Source of the DNA: Kiritimatiellia bacterium
Lineage (GTDB): Bacteria > Verrucomicrobiota > Kiritimatiellia > SLAD01
Assembly: GCA_007128275.1 (NCBI GenBank)
Contig: SKXR01000181.1
Coordinates: 1-17,953 of the forward strand
Length of the DNA: 17,953 bases
Reading direction: 5' to 3'
Shown here: positions 6,588 to 17,100 of the stretch, piece after piece
Layout: every line of letters begins with the position of its first letter
Numbering within the stretch: position 1 is the first letter of the stretch
Program-made: the position numbers and the translations under genes
The notes under the pieces: model-generated
Seen by the model: the letters and a program-made list of their open reading frames with translations, nothing else
Databases searched by the model: none
Told to the model about the DNA's origin: nothing

Positions 6588-7103
6588 CTAGAACGGCACT
6601 TTGTCGGGTGCGGGATTATGGGGGAGGATTTCGCAACCCAGCATCAGATCGTCGTCGAATAGAAAGCGCCCGGTAAAGTATTGGTCCTTTAGCATCAGAG
6701 GAAACCAGAGCCGATCATCCATCCACATCTTCCCGTACGGAATGTCTTCCAATGTGCACCAGAGGGGGATGGCCTCATCGGTTTCCTGAGGATCGCCCTC
6801 GATATCATTCGCCCGATACACCATCCCATGAATGCTATGGCCGTCCACAAACTGAAATTGCAGTTCGCCGCAAGGGCGGACATCGACCGGTGTTACACAG
6901 ATTTCTTCCTGCGTTTCACGGATGGCGCATTCCCTCGAGTGTTCGCCCGGATCAAGTCGTCCTCCCGGGCCGTTGATCTTGCCGGCGCCCAGACCACGCT
7001 TCTTATGAATCAGCAGGATTCGGCCGTCTCGGATCACGAAAAGTAGGGTGGCCCGTTCCACGGGTTTCCAATCGGTCCAGTCGATGTCTTTATATGTTTG
7101 CAT
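6588..7103 (-). CDS. MTH1-like Nudix hydrolase (oxidised purine nucleotide diphosphatase)
   Basis: From the ATG at 7103 this is a 171-residue protein. The Nudix box spans residues 48-70 (Gly48, Glu54, Arg62-Glu63, Glu66-Glu67), with all metal-binding glutamates present. The consensus Gly near the end of the box is Cys69, and Thr64 replaces the usual aliphatic residue. The C-terminal half matches the human MTH1 pattern IPxxxMWxDDxxWFPLxLxxxxFxGxF. Trp127, Asp129 and Asp130 correspond to MTH1 Trp117, Asp119 and Asp120, which contact the oxidised purine. The likely job is therefore hydrolysis of 8-oxo-dGTP or 2-hydroxy-dATP to the monophosphate in the cytosol, cleaning the nucleotide pool. The frame is also open to a GTG abutting the metH stop (7151), but the extra 16 residues look non-conserved. 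Neither start has a strong ribosome site. It lies 48 bases after metH and may share its transcript. Confidence 0.88.
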   Translation of the reverse strand: MQTYKDIDWTDWKPVERATLLFVIRDGRILLIHKKRGLGAGKINGPGGRLDPGEHSRECAIRETQEEICVTPVDVRPCGELQFQFVDGHSIHGMVYRANDIEGDPQETDEAIPLWCTLEDIPYGKMWMDDRLWFPLMLKDQYFTGRFLFDDDLMLGCEILPHNPAPDKVPF

Positions 7104-7151
7104 GATAAAACGCTTGATGGGTGAGCATTGTGCCCTGCGGCAGGGTGCCAC

Positions 7152-10100
7152 TCAGGGGGTGTCCGGATCATAACCGAGAATCGGTGATAGCCATTTTTCG
7201 GTGGTGGATAAGTCCATGCCTTTGCGAACGGCGTAATCCTCGACCTGATCCTTGTTGATCTTGCCGATGCCGAAATAAGCCGATTCGGGATGGGAGAAGT
7301 ACCAGCCGCTGACTGCGGCGCCCGGCCACATGGCAAAGCTTTCCGTCAGGCGTATGCCTGCCTGATTGGTCGCATCGATCAAATCGAACAGCGTGGCTTT
7401 TTCGGTGTGGTCCGGGCAGGCGGGATATCCCGGCGCAGGCCGGATACCGCGATACTTCTCCGCGACCAAGGCGTCGTTGTCCAGTTGCTCGTCCGGGGCG
7501 TATCCCCAGAACTCGCGCCGTACCCGTTCGTGCATGTGCTCGGCGAAGGCCTCCGCCAACCGATCGCACAGTGCCTTGACCATGATGCTGTTGTAATCGT
7601 CATGATCCGCTTCGAACTTTGCGACGGCCTCGTCCGTACCGTGCCCGGCTGTGACCGCAAAACCGCCGACATAATCCTTGAGCCCGGTTTCCTTGGGGGC
7701 GACAAAATCGGCCAGGCACATATTCGGACGTCCCGGCGGCTTGACCATTTGTTGGCGGACGGAATGAAGCACCGCACGGACTTCGGTGCGTGAATCGTCC
7801 GTATAGATTTCAATATCATCATCATTAATAGTGTTTGCGGGAAACAGACCGATCACGGCATGCGCGCGCACCATCTTTTCGTCGATCATCCGCTTCAGGA
7901 GCGCCTGCGCGTCATTGAACAGTTTCGTGGCTTCCACCCCGACTTTTTCGTCTTCGAGAATGCGGGGATACAGTCCGGCCATCTCCCAGGTGGCAAAGAA
8001 GGGCGTCCAGTCAATGTAGCGGACGAGCGTTTCAAGCGAATAATCACGAAACACTTCCACGCCCAGTTTCGCCGGCGCCGGGGGCTGATACTGGGTCCAG
8101 TCGGTCGGATGTTTGTGGGAACGCGCCTCTTCGATCGTGTACCAGTTCGTCTTGGACTTCTTACCCTTGTGCCGCGTTCGAATATCGTCGTATTCCTCCC
8201 GGACCTCATCCAGATAAGCCGATCGCCCCTCCTGATTGAGCAACTTGCTGACCACGCCGACAGCGCGGGACGCGTCGGTAACATGGATGACACCGTGCGC
8301 ATAGTTCTGCGCAATTTTCACGGCCGTATGGACTTTTGAGGTCGTGGCGCCGCCAATCAGCAGAGGCATGGTGAACCCTTCGCGCGTCATCTCCTTGGCC
8401 ACATGGACCATCTCGTCCAGAGACGGCGTGATCAATCCGCTGAGTCCGATGGCGTCCGCCTTCTCCTCGATCGCCTTGTCGAGAATCTTGGCGCAGGGGA
8501 CCATGACGCCCATGTCCACCACGTCGTAATTGTTGCATCGCAACACCACGGCCACGATATTCTTGCCGATATCGTGTACGTCGCCCTTCACGGTGGCGAT
8601 CACGACCTTGCCGTTGGTTCCTTTGGATGCGGAGGCCCGTTTCTCCTCTTCGATAAAGGGAATCAGATAGGCCACGGCCTTCTTCATGACGCGCGCGCTC
8701 TTGACCACTTGCGGGAGAAACATCTTTCCGGCGCCGAACAGGTCGCCGACGATTTTCATGCCGTCCATCAACGGCCCTTCAATAACCTGGATGGGACGCT
8801 CAAACTGTTGGCGCGCCTCCTCGGTGTCTGACTCCACAAAATCGGCGATCCCATGGACCAGGGCGTGGGAGAGCCGTTTCTTTACCTCTTCTTCGCGCCA
8901 AGCGGTGTCCTGCACCTGTTTTCGGGCCTGGCCCGTATAGTTGTCGGCGACCTCCATCAAGCGTTCGGTGGCGTCGGGTCGACGATTCAGCACCACGTCT
9001 TCCACGCGCTCGCGCAATTCGTCCGGCAGATCTTCGTAGACCGCCAATTGTCCGGCGTTCACGATGCCCATGGAAAGGCCGGACTTGATGGCGTGATAGA
9101 GGAAGACTGAATGAATCGCTTCTCGCACGGGGTTGTTGCCCCGGAACGAGAAGGAGACATTGCTGACCCCGCCGCTGATGTTGACGTGCGGACATTGTTC
9201 CCGGATGGCAACGCAGGCCTCGATGAAATCCACGGCGTAATTGTTGTGTTCTTCGATGCCGGTGCCGATGGCGAATATGTTGGGATCGAAAATGATGTCT
9301 TCGGGCGGGAAACCGACCTGTTCGGTCAGGAGCCGGTAGGCGCGCCTGCAGATTTCAACTTTCCGTTCCTTGGTGTCCGCCTGGCCCTTTTCGTCGAACG
9401 CCATCACAATCACGGCCGCCCCGTACTTCCTGGCGAGGCGCGCTTCCCGGATGAACTCCTCTTCGCCTTCCTTCATGCTGATGGAATTGACGATCGGCTT
9501 GCCCTGAATACATTTCAGGCCGGCTTCGATCACTTCCCATTTGGAGGAGTCGACCATGATCGGCACCCTTGAAATGTCCGGTTCGGATGCGATCAGGTTC
9601 AAGAACGTGACCATAACCTCTTTGGAATCCAACAGGCCTTCGTCCATATTGATGTCGATGATCTGCGCGCCGTTTTCCACCTGTTCGCGCGCGACATCGA
9701 GGGCGGCCTCATAATCCTCGGCTTTGATCAGCTTGGCGAACTTGATGGAGCCGGTGACATTGGTGCGTTCGCCGACGTTTACGAAATTGCTTTCGGGGCG
9801 GACGGTAAAGGGCTCAAGACCGCTCAAACGCAGGTAGGGCTTTGGTGTCGGGGGCACGCGCGGAGGTTGCCCGGACATCGTTTGGGCGATGGCCTTGATA
9901 TGGCCGGGCGTGGACCCACAACAACCGCCGACAATGTTCAGGAATCCGGCCTCCGCAAACTCGCGCAAGGTGGCCGCCATTTCTTCGGGGGTATCGTCGT
10001 ACTCACCGAATTCGTTCGGCAAACCGGCGTTGGGATGCGCACTAATAAAACAATCGGCGATGCCGGACAGCTCCTCGATGTGCGGTCGCATTTGCTTGGC

Positions 10101-10859
10101 ACCCAGCGCGCAGTTCAGTCCGATGCTCAAGGGGCGGACATGCGCCACGGAATTCCAGAACGCTTCGGGCGTCTGGCCGGACAACGTCCGGCCGCTGGCG
10201 TCCGTGATGGTTCCGCTGATCATGACCGGCACCCGGACGCCGTGGGTATCGAAATATTCCTGGATGGCAAACAGCGCCGCCTTGCAATTCAGCGTATCAA
10301 ATACCGTTTCCACCATCAGAATGTCGGATCCACCGTCCAGCAATCCGCGTATGGCTTCGGTATAGGATTCGACCAGCTCGTCGAACGAGGTGTTCCGGAA
10401 CCCCGGATTGTTCACATCGGGCGATATCGAGGCCGTCCGGTTGGTGGGGCCGAGGACCCCGGCGACAAAGCGGGGTTTATCCGGTTCTCTTTGGGTGCAC
10501 TCATCAGCGGCCGCGCGGGCCAGTTTCGCCGATTCGGCGTTCAGCTCGTACACGAGCGATTCCATCTTGTAATCCGCCATGGCAATCGACGTGGAATTAA
10601 AGGTATTGGTTTCCACAAGATCCGCGCCGGCATTGAAATAGGCGAGGTGAATGGCCTTGATGATATCGGGCCGCGTCAGCGACAAGAGGTCGTTATTGCC
10701 TTTCAGATCGGACGGATGATCGGCAAACCGTTCCCCGCGATAATCCGCTTCCTCGAGCGTATAGCTCTGGATCATCGTTCCCATCGCGCCGTCCAGGATC
10801 AGGATACGCTTGGCAACCAGTTCTCTCAGGATCTCTTCCGTATCGGGCCTAACCGTCAT
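7152..10859 (-). CDS. metH: Cobalamin-dependent methionine synthase
   Basis: A complete 1235-residue MetH, close to the 1227 of E. coli. It transfers the methyl group of 5-methyltetrahydrofolate, by way of cobalamin, to homocysteine. The four modules are in order. (a) The homocysteine domain, about 1-330, has the zinc ligands Cys250 (GLNCALG) and Cys313-Cys314 (GGCCGST), three residues offset from E. coli 247/310/311. (b) The pterin domain, about 355-620, begins at NFVNVGERTNVTGS. (c) The cobalamin domain, about 650-890, has the cap and then DVHDIGKN with lower-ligand His762. (d) The AdoMet reactivation domain, about 905-1235, has RPAPGYPACPDHTEK. All key residues are intact, so the enzyme should be active. 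The ATG at 10859 follows a GGTGG-type ribosome site; an in-frame TTG at 10880 is less likely. A promoter lies 47 bases upstream. Confidence 0.98.
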   Translation of the reverse strand: MTVRPDTEEILRELVAKRILILDGAMGTMIQSYTLEEADYRGERFADHPSDLKGNNDLLSLTRPDIIKAIHLAYFNAGADLVETNTFNSTSIAMADYKMESLVYELNAESAKLARAAADECTQREPDKPRFVAGVLGPTNRTASISPDVNNPGFRNTSFDELVESYTEAIRGLLDGGSDILMVETVFDTLNCKAALFAIQEYFDTHGVRVPVMISGTITDASGRTLSGQTPEAFWNSVAHVRPLSIGLNCALGAKQMRPHIEELSGIADCFISAHPNAGLPNEFGEYDDTPEEMAATLREFAEAGFLNIVGGCCGSTPGHIKAIAQTMSGQPPRVPPTPKPYLRLSGLEPFTVRPESNFVNVGERTNVTGSIKFAKLIKAEDYEAALDVAREQVENGAQIIDINMDEGLLDSKEVMVTFLNLIASEPDISRVPIMVDSSKWEVIEAGLKCIQGKPIVNSISMKEGEEEFIREARLARKYGAAVIVMAFDEKGQADTKERKVEICRRAYRLLTEQVGFPPEDIIFDPNIFAIGTGIEEHNNYAVDFIEACVAIREQCPHVNISGGVSNVSFSFRGNNPVREAIHSVFLYHAIKSGLSMGIVNAGQLAVYEDLPDELRERVEDVVLNRRPDATERLMEVADNYTGQARKQVQDTAWREEEVKKRLSHALVHGIADFVESDTEEARQQFERPIQVIEGPLMDGMKIVGDLFGAGKMFLPQVVKSARVMKKAVAYLIPFIEEEKRASASKGTNGKVVIATVKGDVHDIGKNIVAVVLRCNNYDVVDMGVMVPCAKILDKAIEEKADAIGLSGLITPSLDEMVHVAKEMTREGFTMPLLIGGATTSKVHTAVKIAQNYAHGVIHVTDASRAVGVVSKLLNQEGRSAYLDEVREEYDDIRTRHKGKKSKTNWYTIEEARSHKHPTDWTQYQPPAPAKLGVEVFRDYSLETLVRYIDWTPFFATWEMAGLYPRILEDEKVGVEATKLFNDAQALLKRMIDEKMVRAHAVIGLFPANTINDDDIEIYTDDSRTEVRAVLHSVRQQMVKPPGRPNMCLADFVAPKETGLKDYVGGFAVTAGHGTDEAVAKFEADHDDYNSIMVKALCDRLAEAFAEHMHERVRREFWGYAPDEQLDNDALVAEKYRGIRPAPGYPACPDHTEKATLFDLIDATNQAGIRLTESFAMWPGAAVSGWYFSHPESAYFGIGKINKDQVEDYAVRKGMDLSTTEKWLSPILGYDPDTP

Positions 10860-10905
10860 ACACACCACCTTGCTCCACAAAACCCACTGACATTGTTAAT
10901 ATATT

Positions 10906-10934
10906 ACTATATCCGGCTAGACGGCTTGATGCAA
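10906..10934 (-). promoter_or_regulatory. Promoter of metH
   Basis: On the minus strand TTGCAT (10934-10929) and TATAGT (10911-10906) stand at the ideal 17-base spacing; the -10 matches consensus at five of six bases. Transcription would start near 10899, giving a leader of only about 40 bases before the ATG at 10859. That is too short for a cobalamin or SAM riboswitch, so control at this promoter would have to be by protein or none. Confidence 0.5.
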
Positions 10935-10945
10935 GCCCAATCGGG

Positions 10946-11080
10946 TGTCGGAGGCATGGGGACATGTCGGAGGCATGGGGACAGACACTGCTCGGGGAGG
11001 CATGGGGACAGACACCGCTCGAAACGCGAGCCGGGGGGATGGGGAGGGGCCTGGGGACATACACTGCTCGAAACACGAGA
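10946..11080. repeat. Cluster of REP-like GGGGACA repeats with small hairpins
   Basis: Two perfect tandem copies of TGTCGGAGGCATGGGGACA occupy 10946-10964 and 10965-10983. The core GGCATGGGGACAGACACTGCTCG occurs three times in the same direction (10972-10994, 10999-11021, 11048-11070), with one to three differences between copies. The second and third copies are followed by AAACGCGAG or AAACACGAG. This creates a hairpin GCTCG-AAACG-CGAGC (11017-11031, perfect 5-bp stem) and a 4-bp version after copy three. Conserved single-strand motif plus small hairpin, in several directly repeated copies, is the form of REP elements mobilised by IS200-like (RAYT) transposases. That link is inference, as no transposase is in the window. 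The cluster separates the metH promoter from the divergent surface-protein gene. Confidence 0.6.
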
Positions 11081-11157
11081 TTGCAGTGGAAACGTTTTGA
11101 TGACTGTGGCACTGTTTGGCCCACCAAATCGTTGATCGTCCCGGACCTGTTACCACG
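11081..11157 (+). other. Leader of the giant surface-protein gene, no clear signals
   Basis: These 77 bases between the repeat cluster and the ATG at 11158 hold no convincing -35/-10 pair and no Shine-Dalgarno (CCTGTTACCACG precedes the ATG). Expression must rely on an unconventional promoter or one inside the repeat cluster. Confidence 0.4.
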
Positions 11158-14100
11158 ATGAAACGCAATCGTTTCGGCTTTATTCTATCGATCGTGACCG
11201 CCGCGCTGTTTGCGGGGTGGAGGATTGCGCCATGCGCCGCTGAGTGTTCTGTCGTAATCACCCATCCGTCGGGCGATGTGAGTGTCTCTTACGGGGTGGA
11301 CATGATCACCCTGCAGGGCACAGCCGATGGTTCCGTGTCGAACCGGGTTTGGACCAATGCGGCGACGGCACAAAGCGGGCCGGTTTCCGACGGCACGGAA
11401 TGGAGCGTCGCTTCGATACCCATCCAGGTCGGCCCCAACCTCCTGACCGTGTCCGGGGCAGGGACTGTCGCAATCAGTACCACCAACGCTTGGGATAACG
11501 GCAGCGAATCCGCCTATTCCGGTGGCTGGCATTCGGCATCCAACGGGGGCGAGGGCTTTGGCCTGTGGACCTTGTGGACCAGCGCGACGGATCCCAACAA
11601 CGGCGGTTTCTTCATGGCCGAAGGGCAAGCTAATCTGGATATCGGCCCGCGCGCCTGGGGCATGTACGCGAACGACTCGCATTTATCTCTCGCGATGAGG
11701 CCGCTAGCAGCCGCGCTCGAGGTCGGACAAACGCTTTCCGCCTCCATCGACCACAACGAGATCGACGAGGGCGGCGCGGTCTACATGTCGTTGCATAACA
11801 GCGAAGTGGAATGGTTGTGGTATCTCGTGGCGCATGGCGGAGAGGAGACGTACCGGGTGAACGGTGTGCCGACGGATCTGGCCGTATCGCAGGGCGGGTT
11901 GGACGTCGCCTTCACATTAACCACGCCCACAACGTATTCCGCGACCGTCACGCCCACCGTTGGCGACACGCTGGTGATTACCGGTTCCTTGATGACTGTT
12001 GAGCACCCGGAAGTCATCGCGAACGTCGGCTTCTGGAATGATAACGCGGGCCCGGACGGGCCGCGCAACTTTTACGTAAATAATCTGCGCATCACAACGC
12101 CCGGGACGTCGGGGGGTATCTGTTCGGATTCGGTCATCGTAACGCGGGCGCCCCCCCCAAGCACGAACACCTCCGTTCTGGTGATCAATGAGTTCCTTGC
12201 GTCCAACGGATCGACCAACGCCGATGAGGACGGCGACTTCTCGGATTGGATTGAACTCCACAATTCCGGCGACGAAGCCCTGAACATCCAGGGATACGGG
12301 TTGACCGATGATCCGAGTGCCCTGTTCCAATGGGTGTTTCCGAACGTCACGCTCATGCCCGGTGAATATCGCCTCGTCTGGGCATCCGGGAAGGATCGCC
12401 GGCCGAATGATGGGGAAGGCGGCGAACTCCATGCGAACTTCGCCATTAGCGTGGAGGGCGAACCTTTGCGCTTAACCGCCCCCAGCGGCGATCCAGTTGA
12501 TGCCATTCCGCCCGTGACGTTACGCCGCGACATATCCTACGGCCGCTCCCTCGCGGACCCCGACGTCTGGGTCTATTTCGATCAACCCACGCCGGGCGCG
12601 CCCAATACGACAACCGGGTACACGGAGTTACTCAACGACGTCGCATTCTCCATGCAGGCCGGCATGTACACGTCCCCGGTCCCCGTCCTGCTCGAAGCGG
12701 ACAGCCCGGCGGCCGCGATCCATTACACGCTGGACGGATCCATCCCGACGATCCATTCCCCTCTCTTCACGACGGTGATCATCAACGAACCGTTTGATGG
12801 CGGCTCGAACGCGCCTCCAGGTTGGACGTTTACCGATATCAGACAATACCAAACGCCTTCCAGCTCGGGACTGAACCCGCCGTCCCTGCGTTTCGACACC
12901 AATACTGCGAGCGTCGTGAGCCCTTCGTTTGTAAACGCCACCAATGTCCGTTTCATGATGAAAGGGCAAAGCATTGGAGCGGCGTCAACGTTTTCCGTGG
13001 ATGGTCGGATTGATGACACATGGATGGTCCTGGCCGAATACGACCACATCAGCAACAACAAGGTCACCCGGAACATTCCGTTAAGCACAAACGTGACCCG
13101 GCTTCGTTTCAGGTATACGAAAGTGACCGGGAACCTGGCATTCGACGATCTATTCCTGACCGGCGCGCCCGGCTCGGAAGGCGCGCTGTGGCTCGACAGC
13201 CGGGCGGGCGAGCCGAACGGTATCTCGGAAATCCCGACGAACTACGAGTGGGGTGATGAAGCCTGGGTGCCGCCCTTTGGCGAGGTCTACAAGATCCACA
13301 CGATCCGGGCGCGCGCCTTCAAGGAAGGGGCCTTGCCGGGGCCGGTCGTCACGCGCAGTTACCTCATCGATCCCGCCGGCGCCGACCGCTATTCTTTGCC
13401 TGTATTTTCGGTGGTAACCGACCCCGCGAATTTCTTTGATCCGCAGATCGGAATCTATGTTCCGGGTTGGAACAACAACTTCACCCAGCGGGGTCGCGAC
13501 TGGGAGCGTCCCGCGCACATCGAGTTCTTCGAGGCCGACGGGGCACCCGCCTTTGCGCAGGATGTCGGTGTGCGCATCCACGGAGGCACGTCGCGTAACC
13601 GGCCGCGCAAGACGCTGCGCATTTATGCCCGCGCCGATTACGGCGAATCGTGGATCAATTACCCGTTGTTCCCGGACAAACCTGTCGGCCGATACAAGCG
13701 CTTTCTCCTGCGCCAGTCCGGAAACGATTGGGATCAGTCCCTGTTTCGCGATGCCATGATGCAGTCGTTGGTGAAGAAGACGGACGTGGACGTTCAATAC
13801 TCGCGGCCCGCCATCCTCTTTGTGAACGGCGAGTATTGGGGTATTCACAATATCCGGGACCGGTTCGACCAGCATCATCTAGATACGCATTATGATACCG
13901 GCGACGAGCAGAACATCACGATGCTGGAAAACAACAGCGTCCTGGACCGGGGCCATTCGGCGGGACTGACCCACTACAACAATTTGCGTTCGTTCCTGGA
14001 CAGTCCGGGCGTTGCCCTCTCGTCCGATTTCGCCTACGTCGAGACGCAGATGGATGTCGACAACTTCATTGATCTGCAAGTCGCCCGGATCTATTACCGC

Positions 14101-17100
14101 GACACGGATTGGCCGGGCAACAACCAACCCTTGTGGCGCTACCACACACCGGACTATCAGCCGCACGCCCCGCGCGGGAAGGACGGTAGATGGCGGTGGA
14201 TGATGCTCGATACCGATTTCGGGTTCGGGCTCAACTTCGACTATGTATACGATTCCGCGAGCGGCTACGGTCCGAACGATGCGTCCCACGACACGCTCGC
14301 CTTCGCCCTGGAACCCAACGGACCAGACTGGCCCAATCCATCGTGGTCGACCTTCATCCTGCGACGCCTGATGGAAAATGAGACATTTCGTCAGCGATTC
14401 GTCAATCGGTTCGCCGACTTCCTCAATTCCTCCTTTTCCTCCAACCGGGTGGCGGACGTGATCCATTCGCTGCAGAGCGAGTACGCGCCGGAAATCGACG
14501 AACATGTGCGGCGATGGGGCGCACCATGGTCCGAGGGCAACTGGAGCAATCATGTCGCCACCATGCGCGCCTTCGCCGAACAGCGTCCGGCGTATTTGCG
14601 TGCGCATCTGATCAACGCGTTCCCCGAAGTGACCGGCACGCGAAACGTCACGGTGGATGTGTCCGATCCGAACGCGGGCTGGGTGCGAATCAACAACCTG
14701 GATGTGCGGCCGTCGACGGCCGGTGTCGGAGAAGAGCCGTACCCATGGACCGGCAGTTATTTTCAAGGGGTCCCGATCCCCGTCACGGCCATTGCACGTC
14801 CGGGTTATCGTTTCGTCGGCTGGGTGGAAACCTCCGAATTAGGTATGCGCACATTCTCGGAGGACGACGATCTCGTCTTCATTGCCGAGTTCGAGGAATT
14901 GCCTCCACGTCAACCCATCCATTACTGGAACTTCAACGAGACCAACAACCTGCTCGACGCTTCCTTTACCGTGGGCGACGGCCTACTGGACATCGTGCCG
15001 GGAGTCGCAACCGTAATCACCCATGATGACGGACAAGATTTCGTCGGTGAAAACGCGCGATTCGGCGATCCGGCGGGATCTCATTTACGCATCAACAATC
15101 CGTTGGGATCCGAAATGACGTGGGAGGTCCCGACCAGTGGGTACGAGGAGATACTCGTCATGTACGAAACCCGCCGATCGGGTCAGGGAGCAGGATTACA
15201 GGTCGTGGAATACGCCACCAATGCCCTTGATTTCGTGGGGTTCACAAATATCGTCACCTTCAACGATGCGCCGGTCCTTCACACACTCGATTTCACGGGT
15301 GTTCCCGGCGTGGACGACAACACCCATTTCACGATCCGAATTACCTTTGAACAAGGCGCTGGGGGCACGGAGGGGAATAATCGTTTCGATAACATCACCG
15401 TGGATGGGCGTCCGCTCGGTGATCCGAACCGACCTCCTGAAGTGGAAGAGGAAATTGCGTTGCAGGAGCTGATCGCTCAGGGCGCCGTCGCGCAGATTAA
15501 TCTGGACGATGTATTCACGGATCCGGACGGCGACCCGATGACGTTTGGCGCTTCATCCGGCAATACGGCGGTCGCCACGGTGGGTGTCAGCGGGAACCAG
15601 CTCACCATAACGCCCGGTTCGCGGGGCGGCGCCACCGTCACGGTGACGGCGGATGACGGTTTCTTCCCACCCGTAGCACATGCATTTCGCGTGCTGGTCT
15701 ATCCGGAAGCGCACGAACTGTCATCCGGAAACTATGTCTTTGATGAATGGGATCCCAACCTTGCGGAAGGGGTGTATCCTCCGCACATGCTCTTCCTGCA
15801 AAGTGATCAGGACGACCCCGTAATCGATACGGACCTGCTCTATGCCTATTTCCTGGAACCCGACGACTATCACCCGGACGACGAGATCACGATCGGATTC
15901 CCTTACAACAATACGCGTCGTACCCGGTTGACCGGATTGGGTGCGGACGGAATCTCGTTTATCAATACAGGGCAGTCACGTGATCTCGGCGGCGCCTTAC
16001 TGGCCTTGGACACGCGGGACGTCACCAACGCGCCCATCAGTTGGCTGGCGGGGACCGTAGTCACCAACGTGCGCGTGTACGCCGTCCGCCTGCAATACCG
16101 CGTGGGTACGGATGGGCCCTTCCTCGATGTCCTCGACGAGGCGAATCAACCGGTCGAGTACGTGCGCAACGCGACCGCGGGGCACGCGCAACTCATGCCG
16201 GCGGTTACGTTGCCCGCGGTCGCGCTCGATGAGGAGTATGTGCAAATATTGTGGCGGTATTATCACGTGTCGGGGGAGGTTGGTTCACGCCCCGAACTCC
16301 GTCTGGATGACATCCTGGTGTCGGGCAGTTCCATTCAACCTGCCGAATCGCTGGCCTTCATAGACGAGCCACCCCCGTATTGGCAAAGCGGAGTGGCCCT
16401 GCCGTTCTTCAGTGTCCGCGCCGTGGATGAGGACGGATTCACGGATGTCCAGTACACGAACGAGATTGCTCTCAGCCTGATCAGCGGTTCCGGTGTGCTG
16501 GACGGACAAACCAATGTGACGGCCGCCAGCGGCGTGGCGGTCTTCACCAACGTTACGCTGACGGGATCGGGCGCCTATATCCTGCAGGGGAGCAGCGGTG
16601 CCCTGACACCCGTCGTCTCCGATGCAATACAGATCGACGACGAACCCGTGTTCATCCCCGGCGATGAAGCCGACTGGACGACGGACGCAAACTGGACCAG
16701 CCTGAATTATCCCAACGCCGTGTCCGCCTTCGCCCGAATCAATCCACCGTCGACTGAGGAGCGCTCCGTTAATATCCGGTCACCCGTCACGATCGGGCAT
16801 CTCATAGTGAACAACACCAACACCATGGTCCGTAACCGTATCCGCGACCGAGATCTTGGAAACGCGCTCACGTTTTCCACAACGAGCGGACCGGCGACGG
16901 TCGATGTCCAGGGATCGGGCGAAGGGTGGGTCGAGATCGAGAATGACGCGGGTACGATTCTTCAAACCAATCTTGTAATCTCCGTGGAGCATATGCAAGG
17001 CGATCCCGAATTCGGCGCGCTGCGTATACGGTCGCTTTGGTCCGGCCCGGGCGGATTGATCAAGACCGGTTACGGCGTCATGTCCATGACCGGCGGAGAC

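Noticed and set aside
7104..7151. Extension of the Nudix protein to a GTG that abuts the metH stop
   Set aside because: The 16 added residues are irregular and precede the expected N-terminal strand; the ATG at 7103 gives a normal family length.
10946..11080. CRISPR array
   Set aside because: The copies are spaced irregularly, two are immediately tandem, spacers are not uniform and no cas gene is present.
9867..11135. Open plus-strand frame of 422 codons antisense to the 5' half of metH
   Set aside because: metH is fully supported on the other strand with intact motifs. The antisense translation is low-complexity (His/Arg/Gly-rich), has no domain, and ends by reading through the repeat cluster, as expected for a GC-rich shadow.
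13879..14766. Open minus-strand frame of 295 codons inside the surface-protein gene
   Set aside because: It lies opposite the CotH domain, whose motifs are clear on the plus strand; the antisense translation resembles no family.
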